64,000 bases of DNA from Neobacillus bataviensis LMG 21833 (GCF_000307875.1 NZ_AJLS01000115.1:121528-185527); one strand, 5' to 3'. Positions 44,845 to 61,102 are shown, counted from the first letter of the stretch. The notes: a model not told the origin generated them from the sequence alone. Numbers and translations are program-made.

Positions 44845-45357
44845 TTAAATCACCTTCTTCCCAGTCTTCGCTTCATAACGAATTTTCCCTTTTAATTTAT
44901 TAATCCCATAAATTAATGCGGCCGGGTTTGGCGGGCATCCAGGAATATATACATCCACAGGCACGATTTGATCGACACCCTTCACAACGGAATACGATTT
45001 GACATATGGGCCGCCGGCTGTTGCACAAGATCCCATCGCAATTACCCATTTTGGCTCTGGCATTTGATCATATAAACGTCGCAAAATCGGAGCCATTTTC
45101 TTCGTCACCGTTCCCGAAACAATCATACAATCCGATTGTCTTGGAGATGTTCGAAAAATCGTCCCAGAGCGGTCAAGGTCATAGTTTGCGCCACCTGTAC
45201 CCATCATTTCAATCGCACAACAAGCCAGACCAAATGTCATTGGCCACAAGGAATTACTCCGTGCCCAACCCTTAATTTGCTCTAGCGTCGCGAAAAATAC
45301 ATTTCTTTCTAACTCTCTGATTTCCTGAGGCGATAAGTCTTCTAGTTTTAAGTCCAT
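44845..45357 (-). CDS. nuoB: NADH-quinone oxidoreductase subunit B
   Basis: A 170-residue iron-sulfur subunit holding cluster N2: [32 protein letters not shown] and PGCPPNP give the Cys ligands. The ATG at 45357 has AAGGTG six nt ahead, and overlaps the last codons of nuoA; an in-frame TTG further upstream has no such site. Confidence 0.95.
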   Translation of the reverse strand: MDLKLEDLSPQEIRELERNVFFATLEQIKGWARSNSLWPMTFGLACCAIEMMGTGGANYDLDRSGTIFRTSPRQSDCMIVSGTVTKKMAPILRRLYDQMPEPKWVIAMGSCATAGGPYVKSYSVVKGVDQIVPVDVYIPGCPPNPAALIYGINKLKGKIRYEAKTGKKVI

Positions 45358-45722
45358 CGTAGCACCTTCTTTTTCCAAGCATACACTAAGCCGATTAATA
45401 GCATCACTACGAAAATCAACATTTCGACGAGTGCAAAAATGCCTAGTTTATCGTAAGCAACAGCCCATGGATATAAAAACACCGTTTCTACATCAAAAAT
45501 AACAAACATCAGGGCAAAAATATAATAGCGGACATTGAACTGTACACGGGAATCGTGAAAAGGCTCAATACCGCTCTCATATGTGGTATACTTCGCTTCG
45601 CTAGGTTTAAACGGACGCAGAAGTTTCCCCAAATATAATGCCACCACAGGCAGCAGCACCCCGAGACATAGAAACACAAAAACTATCAGGTAATTATTCT
45701 GATATACATTTAGAAGTTCCAT
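45348..45722 (-). CDS. nuoA: NADH-quinone oxidoreductase subunit A
   Basis: A 124-residue three-helix subunit, first gene of the operon. Conserved: [24 protein letters not shown] shortened here to YESGIEP..R.Q.NVRYY, and [15 protein letters not shown]. Start ATG at 45722 follows GGAGGGGATAGAC. Promoter at 45779-45807. Confidence 0.95.
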   Translation of the reverse strand: MELLNVYQNNYLIVFVFLCLGVLLPVVALYLGKLLRPFKPSEAKYTTYESGIEPFHDSRVQFNVRYYIFALMFVIFDVETVFLYPWAVAYDKLGIFALVEMLIFVVMLLIGLVYAWKKKVLRWT

Positions 45723-45778
45723 GTCTATCCCCTCCAATGTTGTAAATTTTCATACTTATGAATATTGTAACCGAATTC

Positions 45779-45807
45779 ATTATAGCATTGTTACAAACCC
45801 CTGTCGA
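45779..45807 (-). promoter_or_regulatory. SigA-type promoter of the nuo operon
   Basis: -10 TATAAT (45779-45784), exactly 17 nt, -35 TCGACA (45802-45807), one mismatch from consensus. The -35 box lies in the outermost arm of the inverted-repeat element to its right. Confidence 0.7.
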
Positions 45808-46000
45808 CAAGCCATTTACTTAAAATTGGGATTCTATCCGCCGCGGAAATTCCCCATTTTAAGACTCTTGAGAGCTCGCTCTCAAAAGAGGCTTAAAATG
45901 GGGAATTTTTGCAAGCCGAAGCGTCAGCGGAGGCGTAGGATGCGCTAGCATCCGGCGGTAGAATTCCAATTTACACCCAAACTAGTGAGTCGACAAGGGG
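45798..46000. repeat. 203-bp multi-arm inverted-repeat element between nuoA and atpC
   Basis: Three nested sets of arms pair: CCCCTGTCGAC with GTCGACAAGGGG at the ends, AAATTGGGATTCTATCCGCCG with its near-complement at 45952-45972, and AAATTCCCCATTTTAAG.CTCTT.GAGAGC with its complement around the centre (about 45876). The right half holds an extra 44 nt with its own small hairpins (GGATGC/GCATCC). No coding frame. It may be a miniature mobile element or a structured regulatory region. Confidence 0.65.
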
Positions 46001-46398
46001 TCCCCACCCCCTGAGCGTTTGCGTGATCTCGAAGAATTACCTCCTGTAATTGCCTCAGAGATGACGCAAGAGCGAACCGTTCGATACTATTCTAAAGAGG
46101 TGCGAACTTGGGCACGTGATCTGCAGCCTCAGCGGAAGATGACGTGCATGAAACAGGGTTCGCAAGATCCCCATATGCTCACTAAATTCGACAACAACAC
46201 CTATTTAATAACAAATTACGAACCATGTCAGTGAGGTTTGTCATTAATTCAAACAGCTTTTTGGAAAAATAAAGTACCTAAACGCAATGCGTATCCACTG
46301 TTTCCCCTACCATCATATGCATAATTGTCCATATCATGCCCTTTACGCCAAAACTAGTCCTTTTCTACCACCCAAAAGCCACCCCCAAAACGAACACA
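46001..46398. other. Gene-free remainder of the nuo-atp intergenic region
   Basis: A plus-strand stop-free frame at 46019-46234 (LRDLEELPPVIASEMTQERT and on) has no ribosome-binding site and matches nothing I recognise; it may be decayed coding sequence. No other structure seen. Confidence 0.4.
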
Positions 46399-46445
46399 AA
46401 GACCCCTCGAGCCAGCACAAAATTGTACTGCCACGAGGGGTCTTA
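46399..46445. terminator. Terminator after the atp operon
   Basis: Stem AAGACCCCTCG / CGAGGGGTCTT with a 25-nt loop containing its own pairing; TATTTTTAT on the plus strand and TCTTTGTGTT on the minus strand. Confidence 0.7.
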
Positions 46446-46457
46446 TTTTTATTAGAA

Positions 46458-46502
46458 TTGTCCAGCTCCAAGCGCCGATAAACTGGCGCCTTACGCTTTT
46501 CG
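46458..46502. repeat. Copy of the GAAAAGCG...GGCGCC...GGAGCT intergenic repeat
   Basis: Minus strand reads GAAAAGCGTAAGGCGCC, then CGGCGCTTGGAGCTGGAC. A related copy lies at 63940-63983 upstream of spoIIR. It sits immediately after the atpC stop codon. Confidence 0.55.
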
Positions 46503-46504
46503 TA

Positions 46505-46915
<411 letters not shown>

Positions 46916-46933
46916 TTACCCTCCCCGGCGCCC

Positions 46934-48367
<1,434 letters not shown>

Positions 48368-48384
48368 TTACTTACTCTTTGTTA

Positions 48385-49248
<864 letters not shown>

Positions 49249-49345
49249 TCACCACCCTCATTCAAAGAATGTTCGGCCACGAAGCACACGCGTCACCGCC
49301 GAACGATGCCGCGTGCGTCAATAGCCATATCTATGTCAGACCCTA

Positions 49346-50875
<1,530 letters not shown>

Positions 50876-50885
50876 TTATCTTAGC

Positions 50886-51967
<1,082 letters not shown>

Positions 51968-51972
51968 TCAAC

Positions 51973-51985
51973 GGTGCCTGACACC
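51973..51985. repeat. Single copy of GGTGCCTGACACC before atpF
   Basis: Perfect 13-mer in the 141-nt gap between atpE and atpF, inside the atp operon. Confidence 0.75.
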
Positions 51986-52022
51986 CTTTTCACGCTTGCC
52001 ACAATATAAATAGACATAAACG

Positions 52023-52058
52023 AATGGCGAAGGTTCTCATGAAATGATCTTCGCCATT
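52023..52058. other. Hairpin inside the atp operon, between atpE and atpF
   Basis: Ten-base arms AATGGCGAAG / CTTCGCCATT with a 16-nt loop. On the plus strand five T follow, but the operon reads the other way, where no T-run follows. It may be a processing or stability element downstream of atpE. Confidence 0.6.
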
Positions 52059-52087
52059 TTTTGACCGTCTATTGGTTACACTTCAAA

Positions 52088-52315
<228 letters not shown>

Positions 52316-52366
52316 TTAAAATGTATAAAAAGTTTTATTTTTTTGTCCATAGAATGAACGGTTATA

Positions 52367-53083
<717 letters not shown>

Positions 53084-53099
53084 TCACCTCGCTTCCCCG

Positions 53100-53474
53100 C
53101 TATTTATGTATTTGCAAAGAGTGCATAAAAAAATCTATCATAATGACAATATAGGATGTCATTAACCCTATTACAACACTAATGAGGTTCAGCTGCTCCG
53201 GGTACCGCATCGAAACGACGACAGCCAAAGCCGCAGTTGCAAACCTCGAAAAAGATCCGAGTGAACGTACCTTTCTCCCTTGTGAAACCGACTCATCAAA
53301 CTGCTTCATTTTCCGTACCATTAACCACAAATTAAAGAGGCTCAAACTCGTCCCAAAAACCAATCCCAGAAAGATAGTTTGATAAGACGTGAACCCCCAG
53401 CCGAGTACATAAATAGATAATAATGAAAACATCCATCTTCGTTGTCTTGAAAACTTAAATTGAAGTTCCGGCAT
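53100..53474 (-). CDS. atpI: ATP synthase assembly/accessory protein I
   Basis: A 124-residue protein with four hydrophobic segments and a basic loop between the second and third (MVRKMKQFDES, RKVRSLG). AtpI assists c-ring assembly and possibly Mg2+ supply. First gene of the operon; the transcript starts about 200 nt upstream. Confidence 0.88.
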   Translation of the reverse strand: MPELQFKFSRQRRWMFSLLSIYVLGWGFTSYQTIFLGLVFGTSLSLFNLWLMVRKMKQFDESVSQGRKVRSLGSFSRFATAALAVVVSMRYPEQLNLISVVIGLMTSYIVIMIDFFMHSLQIHK

Positions 53475-53881
53475 GGTTGGCTAATCTCCTGAAAAGAAAT
53501 GACTGAGAGTGTAACATGGAATAAACACCTGCCGTAAGCCCATGGAACAATCCGATTATTAAGAAAATTACTTTCGTACTTTACTACGGACTTAAGGCAT
53601 CTTGGAAATAGATAGACACATTATTTTGCTGAAAAATTCTATTTGAAAATAATGAAAACCCTATCATCCACACCCTTTGTTAGCATACAATAGGCACTTG
53701 TCAATGTCAATGAATTTACGTGAATTAATCCACAAACAATTCCCCGTAATTTCTTCCATTTTGAATTTTTTGTATACACTATTATTGTATTGTAAATTTC
53801 GAACGTTTTTGGTCTATTTTGTGTCCATTTTGTGAACTTTGCTACATGATTGACAAAAATGGGGCAAGGTTGGGGCGAATG
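53475..53881. other. Gene-free atpI leader and promoter region
   Basis: About 400 bp between the protease stop and atpI. It contains the promoter at 53682-53710 and a roughly 200-nt untranslated leader. I saw no strong hairpin or known riboswitch in it, and no clear terminator for the protease gene. Confidence 0.55.
53682..53710 (-). promoter_or_regulatory. SigA-type promoter of the atp operon
   Basis: -35 TTGACA (53705-53710), exactly 17 nt, -10 TATGCT (53682-53687) on the minus strand. The only strong match in the leader. Confidence 0.78.
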
Positions 53882-56119
53882 TCACTCCACACCCCGCTTT
53901 TTTTCAATGACAATCATCCTTTCGATAAAATCCTCCTTCCCCGCCTTTTTGGCAAAAATCTTTACTAAATAGGTTCCTGCAGCCGGCAGCTCTTCAGCGG
54001 TTAGGTTTCTAAGAATTTGTCCCTTTTTTACATTTGTTACCGTATCTAAAAATCCGACAAAGCGATAATCCCCCGGATTAAACAACGCAATCCCAAACTC
54101 CTCCGCTCCCCCAGGCAGATACACCTCATAGCGATACTCCCCAGGCCTGTCCCCTTCCGCAAAACCAAAACCCATCACCCTTGGGTATCCCGGCTCCTCC
54201 AGCACATACAAATACGGAATCTGAATCGTCGCTGCCCCCGCCTGCAATCGTAAAAAGCCATCATGGATCTTCCCTTTAAACACGCTTGAATCCACCATTA
54301 ATTCCACCGTGACCTCCTTAGACTGCCCCGGCGCCAAGGTAAACGATAGCGGGAACCGCCACGTCAGCCCCTCCGTCTCTTTCGGAATCTCAAAAGCGTA
54401 GCGCTGCACTTTTTTACTTGTATTTTCAACATGCAAACGCGCTTGATGATTATCGTTCTCCCCGGCAAACTTCCCAAAGCGGATACTGCTCGGGGTTACG
54501 AGCGATGCTGCCTTGATTGCCTCATCCACCTGAATTCTTCCGGCCCCCTGTTCATAGGTGCGGTAATAAGGAGCATTCCCGTTCGTTTTTGCCGCCGCCG
54601 CGAGCTTGTTCGCCGATTCTCCCTGCTTCATCAGCGGTTTCGCCGTATTCATCAATGACGCCTTAATTTGCGCCGGCGACCAATCCGGGTGCGCCTGCTT
54701 GATTAATGCACATGCCCCCGCCACATGCGGTGCCGCCATGCTCGTCCCCTGCAGACTCAAATAGCCTCCCGGAATCGTCGAATTAATTGCCACCCCCGGC
54801 GCCACAATATCTGGCTTGATTTCCCACGTCCCCGTCACCGGTCCCCTCGAACTAAAATCCGCCAGCCGATCCCGCTCTTCCTTCACCAAGACTCGCACCG
54901 TCACACTTCGCTTTTTTAATTCTTTTTGAAAAATGCCTCCGTCACTCTTCGCGAGGGAACCAACCGGGAGGGTCAGCTGAGTATCGAGATTCCCCATGAA
55001 GTTCCCGCTCATATTATTGTAAATCAGAACCGCTTTAGCCCCCGCTTCAAGGGCGTTGTTTGCTTTTTCAGTGAAGGTTAAGGTACCTCTTTTAATTAAG
55101 GCGATTTTCCCTTGCACATGCTTTAGTTCACTTTTCCTGCCAAGCCCCCCGTCCACCACCTCTAATGAACGATCCAAGGCCCATTGACCAGACCCCTCCA
55201 TCGGCTGAAGGCGGACTTTTTCATGCCTTCCTTCTATTAATAATGAAGGGATCTCCATCGTTGGGGTCGAGGCACCGACTGAAATGGCCTTCGAGGCCGT
55301 TCCCGGTGAGCCGACACTCCAAATATTCGGCCCGGAATTTCCCGATGCTGCGACCGCAACAATGCCTCTATCAACGGCACGGTTTAAGGCGAGGCTGATG
55401 GGCAGATCCGGCCCGTTGATATCATTCCCGAGCGAGAGATTCACGATATCGACCTTATCTTTGATCGCCTGCTCAATCGCCGCAATCACCTGTTCCGTTG
55501 TCCCGCCGCCCCCAGGCCCGAGTGCACGGTAGGCAACAATTTTCGCCTCCGGGGCAACGCCTTTTATTTTTCCATTTGCCGCAATAATCCCGGCCACATG
55601 GGTGCCGTGGATGGTTGCTTTTCCTTGCGCGAGCGTTTCCATCGGGTCGCGGTCATTGTCGACAAGGTCGTGGCCGCCGGCATAATTTCGTTTTAGGTCA
55701 GGGTGGGTATAATCCACTCCTGTATCGATGACGCCCACTGTTACACCTTTCCCTGTGAGCCGTTCATTTTTTTGATCAAAAATACTGCGCACCACATCGC
55801 CGCCAATAATTTTGACACTTTCTTCGGTTTCGGCTTGATACTGGTTGACAGGGGAAACGTTGAGGATATTCCTTTGCTCAGCAAGCTTGGCAAGAGCTGC
55901 GGTACTGCCTTCAATTGAAAATCCATCTATCGCCTCACGAAAAACACGGCGCAGTTTCACATGTTTATATTGGCTGAGCAGCTGTTTAATCTCCTGCTCG
56001 GATTGAGGCTGTTCCAGAAGAACAATCGCGATGGTGTCCTGAGTTGGTTTAGGAATGGGCGGATGGATGAGTGTTTTGGAAGTTTGAAACGAGAGAAGGA
56101 TCGCAAGCAGCAATTTCAT
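53882..56119 (-). CDS. Subtilisin-like serine protease with PA domain (Vpr-like, S8 family)
   Basis: A 745-residue secreted protease. Short signal peptide (MKLLLAILLSFQTSK), inhibitor-I9 propeptide about 28-100, catalytic domain with Asp132 (VIDTGVDYTHPD), His171 (HGTHVAG), oxyanion Asn261 and Ser460 (GTSMAAPHVAG). A PA domain about 300-410 is inserted between Asn and Ser, and C-terminal beta domains follow (about 560-745). The layout matches Vpr-type minor extracellular proteases. I place the start at the ATG at 56119 with AAGGGG ten nt ahead; the frame is open further upstream without a good site. It interrupts the usual upp-atpI neighbourhood. Confidence 0.9.
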   Translation of the reverse strand: MKLLLAILLSFQTSKTLIHPPIPKPTQDTIAIVLLEQPQSEQEIKQLLSQYKHVKLRRVFREAIDGFSIEGSTAALAKLAEQRNILNVSPVNQYQAETEESVKIIGGDVVRSIFDQKNERLTGKGVTVGVIDTGVDYTHPDLKRNYAGGHDLVDNDRDPMETLAQGKATIHGTHVAGIIAANGKIKGVAPEAKIVAYRALGPGGGGTTEQVIAAIEQAIKDKVDIVNLSLGNDINGPDLPISLALNRAVDRGIVAVAASGNSGPNIWSVGSPGTASKAISVGASTPTMEIPSLLIEGRHEKVRLQPMEGSGQWALDRSLEVVDGGLGRKSELKHVQGKIALIKRGTLTFTEKANNALEAGAKAVLIYNNMSGNFMGNLDTQLTLPVGSLAKSDGGIFQKELKKRSVTVRVLVKEERDRLADFSSRGPVTGTWEIKPDIVAPGVAINSTIPGGYLSLQGTSMAAPHVAGACALIKQAHPDWSPAQIKASLMNTAKPLMKQGESANKLAAAAKTNGNAPYYRTYEQGAGRIQVDEAIKAASLVTPSSIRFGKFAGENDNHQARLHVENTSKKVQRYAFEIPKETEGLTWRFPLSFTLAPGQSKEVTVELMVDSSVFKGKIHDGFLRLQAGAATIQIPYLYVLEEPGYPRVMGFGFAEGDRPGEYRYEVYLPGGAEEFGIALFNPGDYRFVGFLDTVTNVKKGQILRNLTAEELPAAGTYLVKIFAKKAGKEDFIERMIVIEKKRGVE

Positions 56120-56323
56120 AAGATGATTTCCCCTTTTTTCATAGCGTTTTCTTTGGGAGGGGAAAGTATGCAATTTTTGGGGGGCAGGAATTTCCCATAT
56201 GATTTCCAGCAAATGTCGTAAATTCCGAAAATGATGTCATAAGCGCTGCGATTTAGGTAGTAAGTTCCCAAAAATGTGTAGTATGTACCCAAATTTAAGT
56301 TGTAAGCTCTCCACATCAATATA

Positions 56324-56354
56324 AAAAAGTCGAGCGGCGCCCGCTCGACTTTTT
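56324..56354. terminator. Terminator after upp
   Basis: Near-perfect 14-bp stem AAAAAGTCGAGCGG / CCGCTCGACTTTTT with a 3-nt loop; T-runs on both strands. Confidence 0.88.
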
Positions 56355-56362
56355 CCAACCAC

Positions 56363-57031
<669 letters not shown>

Positions 57032-57086
57032 TCATTTTACAGAAAAAAAGCCCGTTGAGCAAACCAAATAGTACTTTTTCAAAAAA

Positions 57087-57116
57087 AATCGACCTCCATT
57101 TATTAGGAGGTCGATT
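57087..57116 (-). terminator. Terminator after glyA
   Basis: Stem AATCGACCTCC / GGAGGTCGATT with an 8-nt loop, then a run of eight T counting the pairing bases on the minus strand. Confidence 0.8.
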
Positions 57117-57125
57117 TGTCAGAAT

Positions 57126-58370
57126 TTAATATTCTGGATAAAGGGTAAATTTGTTTGTTAATGATTCAACGCGTTCACGCGCCTCTTCAAGTTTCGCTAC
57201 GTCTTCATGATTTTTCAAAGTGAAGGCGATAATAGCGGCGATCTCGTCCATTTCTTCTAAACCAAAACCGCGGCTTGTAACAGCTGCTGTACCGATACGG
57301 ATACCGCTAGTTACGAACGGGCTTAGTGTTTCGTATGGGATTGTATTTTTATTAACTGTAATGCCGACTTCATCAAGTACTTTCTCAGCCACTTTTCCAG
57401 TAAGCCCAAGTGCCGTTACATCAACAAGCAATAAGTGGTTGTCTGTCCCGCCGGAAACAAGCTTTAGGCCTTCTTTTTGCAGACTTTCGGCTAAGCGCTT
57501 GGCGTTGTCGATAATGTGACCGGCATATTCTTTAAAGCTCGGCTGCAATGCTTCACCGAAGGCAACGGCTTTCGCTGCAATCACGTGCATAAGCGGGCCG
57601 CCTTGAATGCCAGGGAAAATGGATTTATCTATTTTCTTGCCAAATTCCTCTTTGCAAAGGATCATCCCGCCGCGCGGACCTCGTAAGGTTTTATGCGTAG
57701 TGGTTGTGACAAAATCAGCGTATGGCACAGGGTTTTGATGCAGGCCTGCGGCCACGAGTCCAGCGATGTGGGCCATATCGACCATTAAGTAGGCACCCAC
57801 TTCATCCGCGATCTCACGGAATTTAGCAAAGTCAATTTCACGCGGGTAAGCACTGGCACCGGCAACGATTAGCTTCGGCTTATGTGTTTGCGCTTTCTCA
57901 CGAACGTCCTCATAATTGATACGGTGCGTCGTTTCATCGACACCATATTCAACGAAGTTATATTGAATACCACTAAAGTTAACTGGGCTGCCGTGTGTGA
58001 GGTGGCCGCCGTGGGAGAGGTTCATCCCAAGAACCGTATCACCTTGTTCAAGGATCGTGAAGTATACCGCCATATTGGCTTGTGCCCCGGAATGCGGCTG
58101 CACGTTCACATATTCCGCACCAAAGATTTCCTTCGCACGGTCGCGAGCGAGGTCTTCAACTACATCGACATATTCACAGCCACCGTAGTAGCGACGTCCA
58201 GGATAGCCTTCCGCATACTTATTCGTTAACACAGACCCCTGCGCTTCCATGACTGCTTCACTGACAAAGTTTTCTGAGGCAATCAACTCGATCTTCGAGC
58301 GCTGACGGCCTAATTCCTTCTGTATCGCTTGAAAAACCTGCTCGTCCGCTTGAGACAAATGCTTCATCAT
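57126..58370 (-). CDS. glyA: Serine hydroxymethyltransferase
   Basis: A 414-residue PLP enzyme converting serine and tetrahydrofolate to glycine and methylene-THF. The PLP lysine is in [32 protein letters not shown] and [12 protein letters not shown] are typical. AGGGGGAATT precedes two adjacent ATGs. Confidence 0.97.
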   Translation of the reverse strand: MMKHLSQADEQVFQAIQKELGRQRSKIELIASENFVSEAVMEAQGSVLTNKYAEGYPGRRYYGGCEYVDVVEDLARDRAKEIFGAEYVNVQPHSGAQANMAVYFTILEQGDTVLGMNLSHGGHLTHGSPVNFSGIQYNFVEYGVDETTHRINYEDVREKAQTHKPKLIVAGASAYPREIDFAKFREIADEVGAYLMVDMAHIAGLVAAGLHQNPVPYADFVTTTTHKTLRGPRGGMILCKEEFGKKIDKSIFPGIQGGPLMHVIAAKAVAFGEALQPSFKEYAGHIIDNAKRLAESLQKEGLKLVSGGTDNHLLLVDVTALGLTGKVAEKVLDEVGITVNKNTIPYETLSPFVTSGIRIGTAAVTSRGFGLEEMDEIAAIIAFTLKNHEDVAKLEEARERVESLTNKFTLYPEY

Positions 58371-58439
58371 AATTCCCCCTCATATGTAAGAAAATCACAA
58401 ACAATTAGAAAATTCCCTCTATATCATACCACGTTTTTT

Positions 58440-58500
58440 GGTGCCTGACACCCTTAATAACCTAACGATGGGAGAAATGCTGCATATGGTGCCTGACACC
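58440..58500. repeat. Two direct copies of GGTGCCTGACACC between ywlG and glyA
   Basis: Copies at 58440-58452 and 58488-58500, 35 nt apart; the second ends eight nt before the ywlG stop. Confidence 0.78.
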
Positions 58501-58507
58501 TTTTACC

Positions 58508-59074
58508 CTATGTGCAGCTTAGATTATCGGGTTCTTTTTCGTAAACGGCTCTGGAGCCGCCGATTAGTTTGGGGCGGACTTTTGCCAAGGTGACGTAGGC
58601 TTGTCCGACGGTTTTTTGTTTGACACGCACGGGTACTGCGACGTGTTTTAGGTGCATACCGATTAACGTGTGGCCGATGTCGATCCCGGCGTCAGCCTTT
58701 ACGAATTCCACCACAACGGCATCATCCATATTCGCAAATGCATGTGTGGCCATGGCCCCGCCTGCTTTCCGAACAGGAACGACGGATACTTCATCGAAAC
58801 CGCGTCCTACGGCAACGGAGCGTTCGACGACCAATGCCCGGTTTAAATGTTCGCAGCATTGGAAGGCCAAATCGATGCCGGTCTCCCCCTGGAGCCTTTT
58901 CATCTGCCGAAAAATCATCTCCGCTACTTCAAGTGTGCCGGACGTTCCGATTCGTTCGCCCACGACTTCACTTGTGCTGCAGCCAACGACTAACAGTTGT
59001 CCAGGCTTAAATGCGGCTGCCTCTTTGAATTCCGATAAAATTGCCTCGAGTTCCTTTTCCATATCTTGAATCAT
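58508..59074 (-). CDS. ywlG: TIGR01440/DUF436 family protein YwlG
   Basis: A 188-residue protein of the conserved DUF436 family, function unknown, always found near glyA and rpiB in bacilli. Conserved stretches: [32 protein letters not shown] and [28 protein letters not shown] seven nt before the ATG. It lies 30 nt after rpiB. Confidence 0.92.
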   Translation of the reverse strand: MIQDMEKELEAILSEFKEAAAFKPGQLLVVGCSTSEVVGERIGTSGTLEVAEMIFRQMKRLQGETGIDLAFQCCEHLNRALVVERSVAVGRGFDEVSVVPVRKAGGAMATHAFANMDDAVVVEFVKADAGIDIGHTLIGMHLKHVAVPVRVKQKTVGQAYVTLAKVRPKLIGGSRAVYEKEPDNLSCT

Positions 59075-59104
59075 AAGCTTTGCCCTTCTTTCAGATAACA
59101 GATT

Positions 59105-59551
59105 TCAGAGTTGCTTATTTTCGTATTCCGAAATTTTCCCCACACGACCTGCATGGCGGCCGCCTTCAAATTCCCCTGTCAGCCAAATTTCCGCAATATC
59201 TCGAGCCAATCCCGGGCCAATGACACGCTCGCCCATTGCCAGCATGTTCGAATCGTTATGGGCACGCGTTGCTTTAGCGCTAAATGTATCGTGCACAAGG
59301 GCACAGCGGATGCCTTTTACTTTATTGGCAGCAATGCTCATGCCGATTCCCGTTCCGCAAATCAAAATACCGCGATCAAACTCACCGCTCGCTATCTTTT
59401 CAGCCACAGGCAACGCATAATCCGGATAATCAACTGATGTCTCGCACTCACAGCCGAAATCAACATAATCAATCTTTAATTCATCCAATAAATTGGCTAT
59501 TTCCTTACGAATATGAATCCCGCCATGGTCTGATGCTAAGGCCACTTTCAT
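59105..59551 (-). CDS. rpiB: Ribose 5-phosphate isomerase B
   Basis: A 148-residue RpiB/LacAB family enzyme interconverting ribose 5-phosphate and ribulose 5-phosphate. ASDHGGIHIRKEI at the start, the catalytic Cys in GILICGTGIGMSIAANK, and AHNDSNMLAMGERVIG. AGGAGG upstream of the ATG. Confidence 0.95.
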   Translation of the reverse strand: MKVALASDHGGIHIRKEIANLLDELKIDYVDFGCECETSVDYPDYALPVAEKIASGEFDRGILICGTGIGMSIAANKVKGIRCALVHDTFSAKATRAHNDSNMLAMGERVIGPGLARDIAEIWLTGEFEGGRHAGRVGKISEYENKQL

Positions 59552-59677
59552 GTAAAAAAACCTCCTGTTCTTTTTTCCATAAATCTGCTTTCATTTTGAC
59601 ACACTGCGAAAAAAAGATAAAGTGAAACGTCAAAGCAAAAAAAATAGCTCCCCTTATAAAGAGAGCATCCATTTCAA

Positions 59678-60118
59678 CTACGGTTTTAGTTTTTCAATCG
59701 CCTTATTAATTAATTCATTTAATTCACGAAAGGTGGTCTCATACATTCCCAGAATTCCCCCGTATGGATCGACAACATCGTGATTAAATGGTTCGCCGCT
59801 GTATTCCTTTAAGGTAAACACCTTAGCGCCAGCGTCCGGGAATTGCTGCAGAATCGCAAACTTGTGGGAGCCCGTCATCGTTAAAATGAGGTCAGCCCAT
59901 TCCACTTCGGCACCCGTTAACAATCTGGAGCGATGATTGTGCGGAATCTTGTTGTCGTCAAGCACACTTTTCGCATGTGGCGATGCCTCACTTCCGCTTG
60001 CGGCATAGATCCCTGCCGACTTTACCTCGACTCCATTGAGGTGTTTATTTTTCAAAATTGCTTCAGCCATTGGACTCCTACATGTATTTCCCGTGCATAC
60101 AAACAAAATGCGCTGCAA
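59678..60118 (-). CDS. ywlE: Low-molecular-weight phosphatase, probable protein-arginine phosphatase
   Basis: A 146-residue enzyme with the P-loop CTGNTCRS (Cys8 to Arg14) and general acid Asp117 in VVDPYGG. The Thr after Asn in the P-loop marks the arginine phosphatases of the YwlE type, which oppose McsB kinase. TTG start with GGGGG eight nt upstream. Confidence 0.92.
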   Translation of the reverse strand: MQRILFVCTGNTCRSPMAEAILKNKHLNGVEVKSAGIYAASGSEASPHAKSVLDDNKIPHNHRSRLLTGAEVEWADLILTMTGSHKFAILQQFPDAGAKVFTLKEYSGEPFNHDVVDPYGGILGMYETTFRELNELINKAIEKLKP

Positions 60119-60154
60119 TATGTTAGCCCCCTTTCGTTTTATTATGCCAGATAG

Positions 60155-60358
60155 TTAGTTCTGAACATGGTTAATCCGTTGCCTATGTATTTTCTCCCCA
60201 TCATCCGCCAGGGAATCTGGGACTGTTTCAAACTCCCACCGCAAACCATTCCGCTTTATTTCCATTCTATCATAATTCATGATCAGCGGACCTATTCGGA
60301 GATCCCGGTAAGGCATCGCCGCGAAAGAAAGCCCAAATCGCATGGGAGACGGAGACAT
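60155..60358 (-). CDS. Possible small hypothetical protein
   Basis: A 67-codon frame between ywlE and mntP, for instance MPYRDLRIGPLIMNYDRMEI in its middle. There is no ribosome-binding site at the first ATG and I know no relative. It may be spurious or a remnant. Otherwise the 264-bp gap is empty. Confidence 0.25.
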   Translation of the reverse strand: MSPSPMRFGLSFAAMPYRDLRIGPLIMNYDRMEIKRNGLRWEFETVPDSLADDGEKIHRQRINHVQN

Positions 60359-60382
60359 GAGTTGCCAGATTTCGGTTGCCTT

Positions 60383-60940
60383 TTACCATAATAGCGCGAG
60401 CAGCTTTATTCCAAATGCCAGTAAAATCGCGCCGCCAAGAGCCTCACTATACCTCCCAAGCCAGCCTTGTACCTTTCTTCCGAGCAGGAGCCCAGCCCAT
60501 GTTTGCACGGTAGCCACTATACCAAAACATAAAATAACCATTATGGTTTTTGCTCCGTATATCCCTAACGTCAGTCCCACGGAAAAACTATCAAGACTTA
60601 CGCTCAAGGCGAATAATAATAGGCCGAAGCCAACTGGCGAAATCACCTTTTCTTCACCCTTTTTCATCGTGGACCAAATCATTTGCGCGCCGAGTACGAT
60701 CAGGAGCAAACCGCCGATAACCGTGGCAAAGACCCCAAACTTTTCTGATAAAAATTTGCCTGCTATTAAGCCTACGAGCGGCATCCACACGTGAAATAGG
60801 CCGATCGTAATGCCGATATTGAAAATTTTCTTCAGCCGAAGCTCGTACATCCCCATGCCAAGCCCGACCGAGAAGGCATCCATCCCCAGCGCAAATGCCA
60901 TTATTACAAGTGTAACCACTTCGCCAACCATTTCAGACAT
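60383..60940 (-). CDS. mntP: Manganese efflux pump MntP
   Basis: A 185-residue six-helix exporter. Paired signature motifs with conserved aspartates: [15 protein letters not shown] near the N-terminus and [17 protein letters not shown] in the second half, as in a duplicated fold. The ATG at 60940 has GGGGG nine nt upstream and gives the usual family length; the frame stays open further upstream. Confidence 0.93.
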   Translation of the reverse strand: MSEMVGEVVTLVIMAFALGMDAFSVGLGMGMYELRLKKIFNIGITIGLFHVWMPLVGLIAGKFLSEKFGVFATVIGGLLLIVLGAQMIWSTMKKGEEKVISPVGFGLLLFALSVSLDSFSVGLTLGIYGAKTIMVILCFGIVATVQTWAGLLLGRKVQGWLGRYSEALGGAILLAFGIKLLALLW

Positions 60941-61034
60941 CCCTCTACGCCCCCTTGGACTAACTAAGCTAAGCATATGCACGTCCAACCCGATTTAGAA
61001 GTCACACTGGCGAAGTAAAAATGGTGCCAAAAAT

Positions 61035-61095
61035 GGTGCCTGTCACCGTTAATCATTTATCTATAGTAGATAGCTGATAAAGGGTGTCAGGCACC
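61035..61095. repeat. Inverted pair of the 13-bp repeat between mntP and ywlC
   Basis: GGTGCCTGTCACC (one mismatch) at 61035-61047 and GGTGTCAGGCACC at 61083-61095; they can pair over a 35-nt loop that includes CTATAGTAGATAGC. Confidence 0.72.
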
Positions 61096-61102
61096 ATCAT
61101 TC

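Noticed and set aside
46019..46234. 71-codon plus-strand frame between nuo and atp operons, considered as a transposase remnant
   Set aside because: No transposase motif could be recognised, so it is only noted as possible decayed sequence.
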